A DNA stretch of 64,000 bases. It comes from Mycoavidus sp. B2-EB. GTDB lineage: Bacteria > Pseudomonadota > Gammaproteobacteria > Burkholderiales > Burkholderiaceae. The stretch is taken from assembly GCF_014218255.1 (NCBI RefSeq), contig NZ_AP021872.1, forward strand, positions 1,674,001-1,738,000, read 5' to 3'. The notes under the pieces are model-generated. The model worked only from the letters and a program-made list of their open reading frames with translations, was not told the DNA's origin and searched no databases. A program made the translations under genes and the position numbers. Shown here piece after piece: positions 1 through 8,165 of the stretch (position 1 is its first letter; every line of letters begins with the position of its first letter).

Positions 1-132
1 TTGGGTGGCGCAGTCATTTTAGCCGTCTTCTCAATAATTATTTTTCAGCAACTACCGACGCTCGCCCGTATGCTTGCACAAGGCGTTAGCCTTGCATGGA
101 TCTGGAAATTGCAAACCAATAGGCGCTCATAA
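1..132 (+). CDS. virB6: VirB6-family T4SS membrane protein, C-terminal end (partial)
   Basis: The frame is open from base 1 to a TAA at 130-132 and gives 43 residues. They start with a hydrophobic stretch (AVILAVFSIIIF) and end in a basic tail (WKLQTNRRS). The stop overlaps the ATG of the following lipoprotein gene by one base, as in a tightly coupled operon. VirB6 is the polytopic inner-membrane channel component of type IV secretion systems and often directly precedes virB7/virB8. The name therefore rests on position plus a membrane-protein tail. The gene starts outside the window. Confidence 0.6.
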   Translation: MGGAVILAVFSIIIFQQLPTLARMLAQGVSLAWIWKLQTNRRS

Positions 133-281
133 TGCATTTAAAACAGATTCTCTCTCTAGGCTTGTTGAGCATTTTATTCGCTTGCTCATCCATTCCCAAA
201 AAGCCTAAGTCCGCCGACGAAAGCAACCGAGTTCGCATCAATCAAACGATCCCAGAAGAAATTAAAAGTGGGATTAAATAA
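132..281 (+). CDS. virB7: Small VirB7-like lipoprotein of the type IV secretion system
   Basis: A 49-residue protein with a short hydrophobic signal ending in a lipobox (LFAC, Cys18) and a polar Ser/Lys-rich mature part. VirB7 proteins are small outer-membrane lipoproteins that stabilise VirB9 in the outer-membrane core complex. The start overlaps the virB6 stop by one base (TAATG). The stop likewise overlaps the virB8 ATG by one base, so translational coupling is likely. Size, lipobox and position support the call; the sequence itself is too short to assign by similarity. Confidence 0.7.
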   Translation: MHLKQILSLGLLSILFACSSIPKKPKSADESNRVRINQTIPEEIKSGIK

Positions 282-973
282 TGGACTACAGACCCATTGA
301 GAGCCAAAAAATCGCGCACTATTTGGCGGAAAGCCGAGGCCTAGAACGCGACTATATTGGCGAAATTTTAAATTCGCGCAAATGGGCCTGGATGATCGCC
401 GGCATCTTTGGCGTACTGGCTTTATTAGGCTTAAGCGCCGGCATCATGGGGATTCAGCGCGAAGTGCCGCCTCCGGTTGTGCTGCGGGTCGACAACGCCA
501 CAGGTGCGGTGGATGGGGTGCAAACCATGGCCGAAAAAGAAGCGACTTACGGTGAAATAACCGATCAATATTGGCTGAATCAATATGTCTTAAATCGTGA
601 AAGTTACGATTACAACACGATTCAAAAATCATACGAAGCAACCGGCTTAATGAGTACACCAGAAGTAGCACACCAATACCAAGCTTTATTTCGCGGCCCC
701 AACGCCCGCGACCAAGTATTAGGCAAATATGCGCGCATTGCTGTCACCGTCCGCTCGATCGTGCCTGATGTTGAGATGGGTATTGGCAGCGTGCGCTTTA
801 CGACACAACAGATTAATTCGAATGGAACAAAAAAAGCCTCGCGCAATTGGATTGCTACCGTGCGCTACCATTATTTACGTAAAGCCGCCATGAAATCTGA
901 AGCACGGCGCATCAACCTGCTGGGTTTTCAAGTCAGCAGCTATCGGATAGACCCAGAAACTCTCGCTGAATAA
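281..973 (+). CDS. virB8: Type IV secretion protein VirB8
   Basis: 230 residues. There is a short cytoplasmic N-terminus, one membrane segment at about 36-58 (WMIAGIFGVLALLGLSAG) and a periplasmic VirB8-like domain. Family features are the stretch around TYGEITDQYWLNQYVLNRESYDY and the C-terminal NPxG-like region with LLGFQVSSYRID. VirB8 is the bitopic inner-membrane assembly factor that contacts VirB9 and VirB10. It sits between virB7 and virB9 as expected, and its start overlaps the virB7 stop. Confidence 0.9.
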   Translation: MDYRPIESQKIAHYLAESRGLERDYIGEILNSRKWAWMIAGIFGVLALLGLSAGIMGIQREVPPPVVLRVDNATGAVDGVQTMAEKEATYGEITDQYWLNQYVLNRESYDYNTIQKSYEATGLMSTPEVAHQYQALFRGPNARDQVLGKYARIAVTVRSIVPDVEMGIGSVRFTTQQINSNGTKKASRNWIATVRYHYLRKAAMKSEARRINLLGFQVSSYRIDPETLAE

Positions 974-979
974 CCTCCC

Positions 980-1813
980 ATGGCGCTCACTCACCTCACC
1001 CTGTTACATAAGGTCTTACGACTGACTTTTTACTTGGCCTTAGCCTTACTGTCAAACCAATCTATATACGCCCTCAGTGCCCCCGAACGCTCCAGTTACG
1101 ATCACCGGATTCGTTACACCAACTACAACCCCGCCGATGTGGTGCAAATTGATAGCGTCATTGGAATTGCCACCCATATCATGCTAGAAGAAGGTGAAAC
1201 CTATCTCACACATGCTTTTGGCGATGCAAGTGCTTGGTCTTTTGTGGCTGAAAAAAACCATATTTTCATTAAACCCAAAGCAGAAAATGCAGATACGAAT
1301 CTGATTCTGATCACCAACCGACGCAGTTATAATTTTCGCCTAAGTTATCAACCTTCACGCTCAGCCGCAGCGGTTTATCAGCTCGTTTTTCGTTATCCAG
1401 ATACCGCTACGCTTAAGCTACAAGCGCAACAAGAAACGTTAGCGCTAGCACAAAGCTTTAAAGTTCCGCCAGGCGGCTATAACTTAGCTTATGAGATGAG
1501 CGGCGATCTGGAAATCGCACCGATCAACGTATGGGATAACGGCCGCTTTACTTATTTTAAATTTCCCGGTAATCGAGATCTTCCAGCGATTTATAAAGTA
1601 GATACGCAAGCCGATGAAAGCATTGTCAATCGCCATATAAAAGGTTCTGCCAACCATCTTATCGTGGTTGAAACCGTCAACCCTAAATGGATCCTCCGAC
1701 TGGGTGAACAAACCCTCGCCATCTATAACGAAGCGTTCAATCCGAGCGGCATTGCCAACCAAACTGGCACCGCCTCCCCGGCTGTGCGGCGGATTATTAA
1801 GGAGCCACGCTAA
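980..1813 (+). CDS. virB9: Type IV secretion protein VirB9
   Basis: 277 residues with an N-terminal signal peptide (about 1-31) and an N-terminal VirB9 domain (DHRIRYTNYNPADVVQID). The C-terminal VirB9 region includes PINVWDNGRFTYFKFPGNRD and the VNPKWILRLG block near the end. VirB9 forms the outer-membrane core ring with VirB7 and VirB10. The gene starts 6 bases after virB8, and its last base is shared with the virB10 ATG (TAATG). All typical VirB9 landmarks are present. Confidence 0.93.
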   Translation: MALTHLTLLHKVLRLTFYLALALLSNQSIYALSAPERSSYDHRIRYTNYNPADVVQIDSVIGIATHIMLEEGETYLTHAFGDASAWSFVAEKNHIFIKPKAENADTNLILITNRRSYNFRLSYQPSRSAAAVYQLVFRYPDTATLKLQAQQETLALAQSFKVPPGGYNLAYEMSGDLEIAPINVWDNGRFTYFKFPGNRDLPAIYKVDTQADESIVNRHIKGSANHLIVVETVNPKWILRLGEQTLAIYNEAFNPSGIANQTGTASPAVRRIIKEPR

Positions 1814-2961
1814 TGTTCAATGCGGTAGATAAAACCAAACAGGATGCACATGCCGTAGAAAGTTTTCAACCCGCACAAATTAGTGGCGAGCGAGGCAGCG
1901 CCGAGTTAGATACCCAACGCCCTCTATCGCTTCCTGGTGCGCGCCTCTTATTCATTATCATTATTATTTGTGCCACCACGATTGGCTTACTCTTCATGCG
2001 CCAAGCCTCGCAGCTACGCAGCCCCCCCTCCAAGCAACCCATGCAACAAACCGTATCGTTGCAAAATCCGTTACCCCCGTTGCAATCAAAAGCGCTTCCA
2101 ACACAAAAGGAAACGCCTCTAGAACCGCCACTGCCTCCTCTTCCGCAGGTTTCGCCTACGCTTGACAATGAATCGCCCTCGGCCCAGCCCCCTCCTCAAA
2201 TGCAACTGCGTGAGCGACGTTTACGCGCGGGCTTAACAGATATGCCCCAACCTGCGCCACCGTCGGACAAACCAGACCAGCTAACCGACCCGGCTCATCT
2301 TAAGACAGGCAACTCAAACGAGTTGTCCAGTAAATTAGAACCCGTAATGCTCAGTCCAGCCACCGCTGGCCGTTTTAGCGATCTCAATTTTCTGCTGACC
2401 CAAGGCACGATTATTAACTGTGTGCTGACCACTAAGATTATTAGTAGTCAGCCAGGCATGACGGTTTGCAACTTAACTCAAGATATCTATTCGGCTAATG
2501 GCCAAGTGGTATTACTTGATCGCGGTTCAAAGGTGGTCGGCTTTTATCAAAGCGGCATCGCCCAAGGACAGGCACGTATTTTTGTACAGTGGTCTCGCGT
2601 GGAAACACCCCAAGGGGTGATCATCAACCTGGCCTCGCCTGGAGCTGGCCCGCTTGGCGAAGCGGGTTTAAGCGGCTGGGTTGATCAGCATTTTGGGGAG
2701 CGCTTCGGCGGCACCATTATGTTGAGTTTAATTGGCGATTTAGGAGAATGGGCGCAGGCCCAAAGCCGGCGTGAAAAAACCAACTCCATTCAGTTCGGCA
2801 ACTCTCTCCAAGGGCTAGAACAAGCCGCCACTGAAGCATTACGCAACTCCATCAATATTGCGCCAACGCTCTACAAAAACCAAGGCGAACGCATTTCAAT
2901 CCTAGTCGCGCGCGATTTAGATTTTAGTAGCGTTTATGGGCTCCAGCACCCTGCACAATGA
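1813..2961 (+). CDS. virB10: Type IV secretion protein VirB10
   Basis: 382 residues. A cytoplasmic N-terminus is followed by one membrane segment at about 43-65 (LLFIIIIICATTIGLLF), a long proline-rich periplasmic linker at about 75-160, and a C-terminal TrbI/VirB10 beta-barrel domain. The barrel is recognisable from QGTIINCVLTTKIISSQPG and AGLSGWVDQHFGERFGGTI. VirB10 spans both membranes and couples ATPase energy to the outer-membrane pore. The ORF overlaps virB9 by one base and virB11 by about 26 bases. Confidence 0.95.
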   Translation: MFNAVDKTKQDAHAVESFQPAQISGERGSAELDTQRPLSLPGARLLFIIIIICATTIGLLFMRQASQLRSPPSKQPMQQTVSLQNPLPPLQSKALPTQKETPLEPPLPPLPQVSPTLDNESPSAQPPPQMQLRERRLRAGLTDMPQPAPPSDKPDQLTDPAHLKTGNSNELSSKLEPVMLSPATAGRFSDLNFLLTQGTIINCVLTTKIISSQPGMTVCNLTQDIYSANGQVVLLDRGSKVVGFYQSGIAQGQARIFVQWSRVETPQGVIINLASPGAGPLGEAGLSGWVDQHFGERFGGTIMLSLIGDLGEWAQAQSRREKTNSIQFGNSLQGLEQAATEALRNSINIAPTLYKNQGERISILVARDLDFSSVYGLQHPAQ

Positions 2962-4054
2962 AGTTATTTCGGCACCTATCGCTTTGCTACAAACGCCCGA
3001 CTTAAACGCCATGCCCCAACCTGCTGCAAAAGACTCAGCGCTTTTGCAGCTATTGCGACCCTTTAAGCGTTTTCTTGACGATCCAACTGTAAGCGAGCTC
3101 GCCATGAACCGCGCGCTTGAAGTGCTAACCCGCACCCGCATAGGCTGGCTTGCACACCCGATGCCAGAGCTTACAGCGAGTTATATGCAAGCCCTGATTA
3201 CCGCAATTGTGGTCTATAACGGCCTGCCTATGAAAAGCCTAATGTATGCGATTTTGCCCGGCGGACAGCGCGTGACGATTGGCTTACCGCCTGCCGTCAT
3301 TGATCATTCATTGATGTTTCTGATCCGCAAACATACCCCTACCGTCAAGACTCTGATTGAACTCGAAGCCGAAGGGACATTCGACCAGGCCATCGATGTG
3401 AGTTTCCATCAACCCAACTCAGCAACTTGCACAGAGCAATTAACCGCGCCTGACTTCAATCGGCTTGAACCGTTTGAAGTAGAGTTGCTAGAACTCAAAC
3501 GCAACAACACAATCCGCAAATTTCTCGAAGTAAGCGTTCAATACCAGCGCAACATTATCATCGCCGGCAAAACGGGCTCAGGGAAAACCACCTTTGCGCG
3601 CTCCCTCATCGAGAAAGTGCCCACTAGCGAACGCATTGCCACGATTGAAGATGTGCATGAGCTGTTTTTGCCTCATCATCCAAATGTCATTGCGTTACTT
3701 TACGGTCAAGGCACAGGACGCGTCTCGGCTGATGAATGTATTGCCGCTTGTATGCGAGCGACTCCAGATCGAATCTTTTTAGCCGAGTTGCGTGGCGATG
3801 AAGCATGGGAATATCTCATGTCGCTTAACACCGGCCACCCAGGCGCAATTACCACGACCCACGCCAACGGCGCACTCCAAACCTTTGAGCGCATTGCAAC
3901 TTTAATTAAAAAATCCCGCGCCGGCCAATCTATTGGCATGGAAATGATCAAGCAAGTCCTTTATACCACGATCGATATTGTGCTTTTTTTAAAAGATCGC
4001 AAGCTCACTGAAATTTTCTACGATCCAATTTTTGCTAAGACGAAAAGGGTTTAA
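2936..4054 (+). CDS. virB11: Type IV secretion ATPase VirB11
   Basis: 372 residues of the secretion ATPase family. The Walker A motif is GKTGSGKTT at about 211-219. An Asp box follows (IATIEDVHELFL), then a Walker B-like RIFLAELRGDEAWEYL and the His box GHPGAITTTHAN near 300-311. VirB11 is the hexameric cytoplasmic ATPase that powers pilus assembly and substrate transfer. The chosen ATG lies inside virB10; an internal Met at about residue 26 is an alternative start. This is the last gene of the operon; no tra, relaxase or coupling-protein gene follows in the window. Confidence 0.95.
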   Translation: MGSSTLHNEVISAPIALLQTPDLNAMPQPAAKDSALLQLLRPFKRFLDDPTVSELAMNRALEVLTRTRIGWLAHPMPELTASYMQALITAIVVYNGLPMKSLMYAILPGGQRVTIGLPPAVIDHSLMFLIRKHTPTVKTLIELEAEGTFDQAIDVSFHQPNSATCTEQLTAPDFNRLEPFEVELLELKRNNTIRKFLEVSVQYQRNIIIAGKTGSGKTTFARSLIEKVPTSERIATIEDVHELFLPHHPNVIALLYGQGTGRVSADECIAACMRATPDRIFLAELRGDEAWEYLMSLNTGHPGAITTTHANGALQTFERIATLIKKSRAGQSIGMEMIKQVLYTTIDIVLFLKDRKLTEIFYDPIFAKTKRV

Positions 4055-4092
4055 ACGGCCGCTCTTGCTTGCATCTGGGGAGGTCGTAAAGA

Positions 4093-4183
4093 TAAAAAAA
4101 AGCCCAAACCTAAGTTTGGGCTGAATCCACCAAAGGAGGAGGGTGGAGGAGACACTGTTTGGCTGTCTTCATCAACAACCGAT
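4093..4183 (-). ncRNA. Candidate trans-acting small RNA, three hairpins, anti-Shine-Dalgarno loop
   Basis: No family name is assigned. On - an ideal -10 leads to a predicted start near 4183 and a transcript of about 90 nt. Hairpin 1 is GGTTGT/ACAGCC (4161-4180, 8-nt loop). Hairpin 2 is TCCACC/GGTGGA (4126-4147) and its 10-nt loop reads CTCCTCCTTT, complementary to Shine-Dalgarno sequences. A second unpaired CTCC-type motif (TCTCCTCC) lies just before it. Hairpin 3 is a perfect 9-bp terminator AGCCCAAAC/GTTTGGGCT (4101-4122, TTAG loop) followed by seven T. The layout is that of an Hfq-type regulator acting on ribosome binding sites. Expression and targets are inferred. Confidence 0.72.
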
Positions 4184-4190
4184 GAAAAGG

Positions 4191-4219
4191 ATTATAGCGA
4201 AAACTCTTGTGCAATGCAA
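4191..4219 (-). promoter_or_regulatory. Sigma70-type promoter of the small RNA
   Basis: On the minus strand there is a perfect -10 hexamer TATAAT (4191-4196). Exactly 17 bases upstream lies TTGCAT (4214-4219) as a weak -35. The -10 is 8 bases before the predicted first base of the small RNA. No ORF begins just downstream, so the promoter makes sense only for a non-coding transcript. Confidence 0.6.
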
Positions 4220-4574
4220 TGGAATTTATAATATAAAATTATTTTTTACATTATGAAAAATTAGTGAGGTTCCTACTCATTTTTAAAATACTTATTTTTC
4301 AATAAGTTAGAGTTTTTACTCGAAATTGATAACACTATTTTAGCAAAAATGAGGAAACTATTTGGTTGTTACTTCAGGCAATTTCGCATCAAAATCGATT
4401 TGCTGCGCAGCACAAATAGTTTTGAACAATTGATCCGTGCGGAGGTGCAGGTGACCGCCCGTCACCTGTGCATCGAGCTGTGATGCAAGCGCTTAATTGG
4501 AAAACGTATAGAAGAAAAGAAAGACTGAAAAGGTTTTAACCCCAGCACATAACGGGGCCTAACTATAATGAAAA
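4220..4574. other. AT-rich gap with a possible gene relic
   Basis: No credible intact gene. On - an open stretch ends with TAG at about 4361 and reads back to a stop near 4495 without an ATG. Its translation includes GGHLHLRTDQLFKTICAAQQ and looks protein-like, so it may be the decayed 3' end of a gene. A perfect 8-bp inverted repeat CAGGTGAC/GTCACCTG (4448-4468, loop CGCCC) lies in the same place. Just downstream of rnpB on -, a CCCC/GGGG hairpin near 4541-4558 may be its weak terminator. The left part (4220-4370) is very AT-rich and holds nothing I can name. Confidence 0.4.
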
Positions 4575-4968
<394 letters not shown>

Positions 4969-4995
4969 TCACTTGAGTGTAACATGCTTATTCAA

Positions 4996-6084
4996 TTAAG
5001 ACAGTCGCCACTCAATGGTTTCACCCGCACCGAGCGGCACCAATATGTGTTCGCCGGCCGCCAACTCAGATGGCAACGCCCATGGCTCGCGCCGCAGCGT
5101 CACGGTTCCCAAATTGCGCTCCAGCCCATAAAACGCAGCGCCATGAGCGCTCGCAAAGCCCTCCAACTGCGCTAACGCACCCGCCCTATCGAAAACCTGC
5201 GCATAGAGTTCAAGCGCATGGAGTGCCGTATAACACCCTGCGCAACCACAATCATGTTCTTTCGCCCCCTTGGGGTGCGGCGCACTATCCGTCCCCAAGA
5301 AAAAGCGGGGGTTACCGGAAGTAGCGGCTTTCACTAACGCCAACCGATGCTGCTCGCGCTTTAAGACTGGTAAGCAATAATAATGTGGCCGCAGTCCTTT
5401 TTGAAAAAGCGCATTGCGGTTATACAATAGATGATGCGCAGTAATCGTTGCCCCCAACCTGCCGGGCGCCGCCTCTGCGTCGCGCACATAGTCAGCCGCC
5501 TCTTGCGTCGTAATATGCTCAAAAACCACCTTTAAAGCGGGAAACGCGCGTCGCACAGGCTCCAGCACTTGATCAATAAAGATTTTTTCACGGTCGAATA
5601 TATCCACCGACGCATCCGTGACTTCGCCATGCACCAGCAGCGGCAACCCCACTTCTTGCATCACTTCTAACGCTTTTGCACAATGCCTAAGATCCGTCAC
5701 ACCCGCATCTGAATGCGTGGTTGCCCCTGCCGGATAAAGCTTAACCGCCTGCACTCTACCTGACTCGTGCGCACGGCGAATCTCATCTGCAGGTGTGTTG
5801 TCAGTCAAATAAAGCGTCATTAACGGCTCAAACTCTGCGCCCTCTGGCAAGGCAGCCATAATGCGTTGGCGATAAGCCAGCGCTTGAGCCGTAGTGGTTA
5901 CGGGCGGCTTCAGATTAGGCATCACAATCGCGCGTCCGAACTGGCGCGCAGTATGCGGCAGCACCGCGGCTAACATCGCGCCATCACGCAGATGCAGATG
6001 CAGATCATCGGGACGCGTAATCGTTAGAGAATCGATTGGTGCGGCTTGGGGTTTAATGTGGGCTTGCTGAAAATGCTTTTCCAT
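4996..6084 (-). CDS. pyrC: Dihydroorotase, class II
   Basis: Cyclises carbamoyl-aspartate to dihydroorotate in pyrimidine synthesis, in the cytoplasm. The metal-binding HLHLRDG motif is near residue 29, and VKLYPAGATTHSDAGV carries the lysine that is carboxylated to bridge the two zinc ions. VFEHITT, a second His-containing strand (ATITAHHLLYNRNA) and FLGTDSAPH follow. The start at 6084 gives 362 residues. In-frame TTG (6153) and ATG (6123) lie upstream, but the 6123 ATG is embedded in a TATAAT (6122-6127, -) that looks like the -10 box, so the downstream ATG is preferred. No clear ribosome binding site decides this. Confidence 0.93.
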   Translation of the reverse strand: MEKHFQQAHIKPQAAPIDSLTITRPDDLHLHLRDGAMLAAVLPHTARQFGRAIVMPNLKPPVTTTAQALAYRQRIMAALPEGAEFEPLMTLYLTDNTPADEIRRAHESGRVQAVKLYPAGATTHSDAGVTDLRHCAKALEVMQEVGLPLLVHGEVTDASVDIFDREKIFIDQVLEPVRRAFPALKVVFEHITTQEAADYVRDAEAAPGRLGATITAHHLLYNRNALFQKGLRPHYYCLPVLKREQHRLALVKAATSGNPRFFLGTDSAPHPKGAKEHDCGCAGCYTALHALELYAQVFDRAGALAQLEGFASAHGAAFYGLERNLGTVTLRREPWALPSELAAGEHILVPLGAGETIEWRLS

Positions 6085-6556
6085 GAATTTGAGCAACTTA
6101 TAAGTCAGTTTTACTGGATTCATTATAAGCTGGTGTTGGCCCTCTTGCGCCAACCAATAATTGAATGAGGCAAAATATACTTCAGCAATCTAAACGCTAT
6201 CAACGCTCAACTCACTCCCAAGCCACCTTATTAAAAAGTAGCTCTTAACACTGATGTAGGAATTGCTGAGCCCATCCGACCAATTTTCGCATCTACTTTA
6301 AACTGACACGGGGGCAAGATCAAATTTGTATAATCCTCTAAGCGGATTAATAAGGCCGCAAGGTCTGTCATGCAAATCAACTATGGTTTGATTAATATTC
6401 CAACGGCGGGTTCGCATAATGAAAAAATGCCGACGGGTCTCGGGTCAAATTCGGCGGCAGATCCGGCAGGTGTTCGTTGGCAAATGCTGCGTTATAGGAG
6501 CCTGTCATTATTTTTTGCGTACGCGGAGGCTACACTCAAAAATTCGGATAGGCTCA
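6085..6556. other. Gap between livF and pyrC with possible remnants
   Basis: No convincing gene. On - an ATG at 6508 opens 38 codons to a stop at 6392; the translation has natural-looking composition (EHLPDLPPNLTRDPSAFFHY) but no ribosome binding site. An overlapping + strand frame from about 6370 is rich in Arg and Cys and looks like a shadow. A TATAAT-like box occurs on + near 6330. Both sides border genes pointing left, so the area may be the remains of a gene lost from the liv-pyrC interval. Confidence 0.35.
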
Positions 6557-7270
6557 TCACTCCCCCAAATAAGCCGCCCTCACCTTCGGATCTCCCAGCA
6601 ACTGTTTTGCCTCCCCAGACATAGAGATCAAACCCGACTCCATCACATAGGCCCGATGCGCCGCTTGCAGCGCCAGCCGTGCATTTTGCTCAACCAACAA
6701 GATCGTCAACCCCTGTGCCGAAATTTCACGCACGACTTCAAAAATGCGCTCCACCATCAACGGCGAAAGGCCCATTGAAGGCTCATCCAGTAGCAGTAAT
6801 TTAGGCCGCCCCAGTAACGCGCGCGCCATCGCCAACATCTGCTGCTCCCCACCCGAGAGCGTGCCGGCAAGCTGCGCGGCGCGTTCCTGCAAACGCGGAA
6901 AATAAGCAAACATCCGCTCAATATCTTGCTTAATGCCATTTACGTCATGACGCAAATAAGCGCCCATGCGCAGGTTTTCAAGAATCGTCATGCGTGCAAA
7001 AATACCGCGCCCTTCCGGAACCATAGCGAGCCCGCGTTTAAGTAATTCATGCGGCGGAACGTTTCTGAGCAATTCGCCCTGATACTCAATCAAACCGGCA
7101 GCGCAAGCTTTTAAACCGCAAATTGACTTCATGGTGGTTGTTTTGCCAGCGCCATTCGCCCCAATTAACGTAACCAACTCGCCTTCAAAAATGTCTAAAT
7201 CAATTCCTTTAACGGCTTGAATGCCGCCATAAGCAAGTTGCAATCCTCTGATTTTTAAGAGTGCTGACAT
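6557..7270 (-). CDS. livF: Branched-chain amino acid ABC transporter ATPase LivF
   Basis: 237-residue ATP-binding subunit of a LIV-type importer. Walker A is GANGAGKTT at 37-45. The signature LSGGEQQ, Walker B LLLLDEPSMGLSP and the switch His in LLVEQNARLAL follow in order. The C-terminus RAAYLGE is typical of LivF. The start shares base 7270 with the stop of livG, and the gene is last in the livHMGF run. No periplasmic binding protein (livJ/livK) lies next to it, so substrate choice (Leu/Ile/Val or another amino acid or urea-type solute) is inferred. Confidence 0.93.
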   Translation of the reverse strand: MSALLKIRGLQLAYGGIQAVKGIDLDIFEGELVTLIGANGAGKTTTMKSICGLKACAAGLIEYQGELLRNVPPHELLKRGLAMVPEGRGIFARMTILENLRMGAYLRHDVNGIKQDIERMFAYFPRLQERAAQLAGTLSGGEQQMLAMARALLGRPKLLLLDEPSMGLSPLMVERIFEVVREISAQGLTILLVEQNARLALQAAHRAYVMESGLISMSGEAKQLLGDPKVRAAYLGE

Positions 7271-8052
7271 TAGCTGCCTCCTGCGCCCAAATAGGCTTCA
7301 ATAACTTTAGGGTTCTTCTGAACCTCCTGCGGCAAGCCCACAGCAATCACTTTGCCATAATCGAGCACCGTCATCCGGTCACATAGACCCATCACAAGTT
7401 TTACATCGTGTTCGATCAATAAGATGGTTTTGCCATCGTTGCGAATTTTTTCGAGTAACTGGCGCAAATCTATTTTTTCAGTTGCATTCATGCCAGCGGC
7501 AGGCTCATCGAGGGCCAGTAGCTTCGGCTCTGTCGCCAATGCGCGCGCAATCTCAAGCCGACGTTGGTGACCGTACGACAAATTGCGCGCCGTGTAACCC
7601 GCATATTGTCCGATCTCCACATAATCAAGTAAGGCGCGGGCATGCTCTACAATTTCTTTTTCTTCACGCCGTTCCGCCGGCGTGCGTAAGACCGCGCCTA
7701 ATAATCCTTGGCGGGTGCGCACATGACGCCCGACCATGACATTTTCAAGTGCGGTCATACCACCAAATAAACGAATATTTTGGAAAGTGCGCGCGATGCC
7801 GGTACGCGCCACTTCATGCACGGCGGTTGGCTCATACGATTGGCCATCCAGTATAAAAGTACCGGCATCCGGCTCATATAAACCCGTTATTACATTAAAA
7901 AAAGTCGTTTTGCCTGCCCCGTTAGGGCCAATCAAGCCATAAATATGGCCACGGGCAATGTCTAAACTCACATCATGGAGTGCCTGCAAGCCGCCAAAAC
8001 TTTTATTGACGCCTTTGACCGACAAAAGAATAGGTTGAGTTTGTGCTATCAA
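7270..8052 (-). CDS. livG: Branched-chain amino acid ABC transporter ATPase LivG
   Basis: 260 residues, the second ATPase of the importer. Walker A is GPNGAGKTT at 42-50, the signature is LSYGHQRRLEIARAL, Walker B is LLALDEPAAGMN, and the H-loop is ILLIEHDVKLVMGLCDRMTV. The LivG-type C-terminus (PKVIEAYLGAG) is present. It overlaps livF by one base; a 113-base gap without a recognisable gene separates it from livM upstream. With LivF it forms the cytoplasmic heterodimer that drives LivHM. Confidence 0.93.
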   Translation of the reverse strand: MIAQTQPILLSVKGVNKSFGGLQALHDVSLDIARGHIYGLIGPNGAGKTTFFNVITGLYEPDAGTFILDGQSYEPTAVHEVARTGIARTFQNIRLFGGMTALENVMVGRHVRTRQGLLGAVLRTPAERREEKEIVEHARALLDYVEIGQYAGYTARNLSYGHQRRLEIARALATEPKLLALDEPAAGMNATEKIDLRQLLEKIRNDGKTILLIEHDVKLVMGLCDRMTVLDYGKVIAVGLPQEVQKNPKVIEAYLGAGGS

Positions 8053-8165
8053 TCACGGCCTCTTTCATCTGACAGCCCGTGGTCTTTTATGGATTGAGCC
8101 TCGGGCTGAAGTAAACAATATCCGACTTGCTGGCTAGCAAGACGACGCAGTTCTTATACGCTGAA

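Noticed and set aside
3160-4054. Relaxase or coupling-protein remnants after virB11
   Set aside because: After the virB11 stop only the sRNA terminator and AT-rich DNA follow; no fragment of such proteins was seen.
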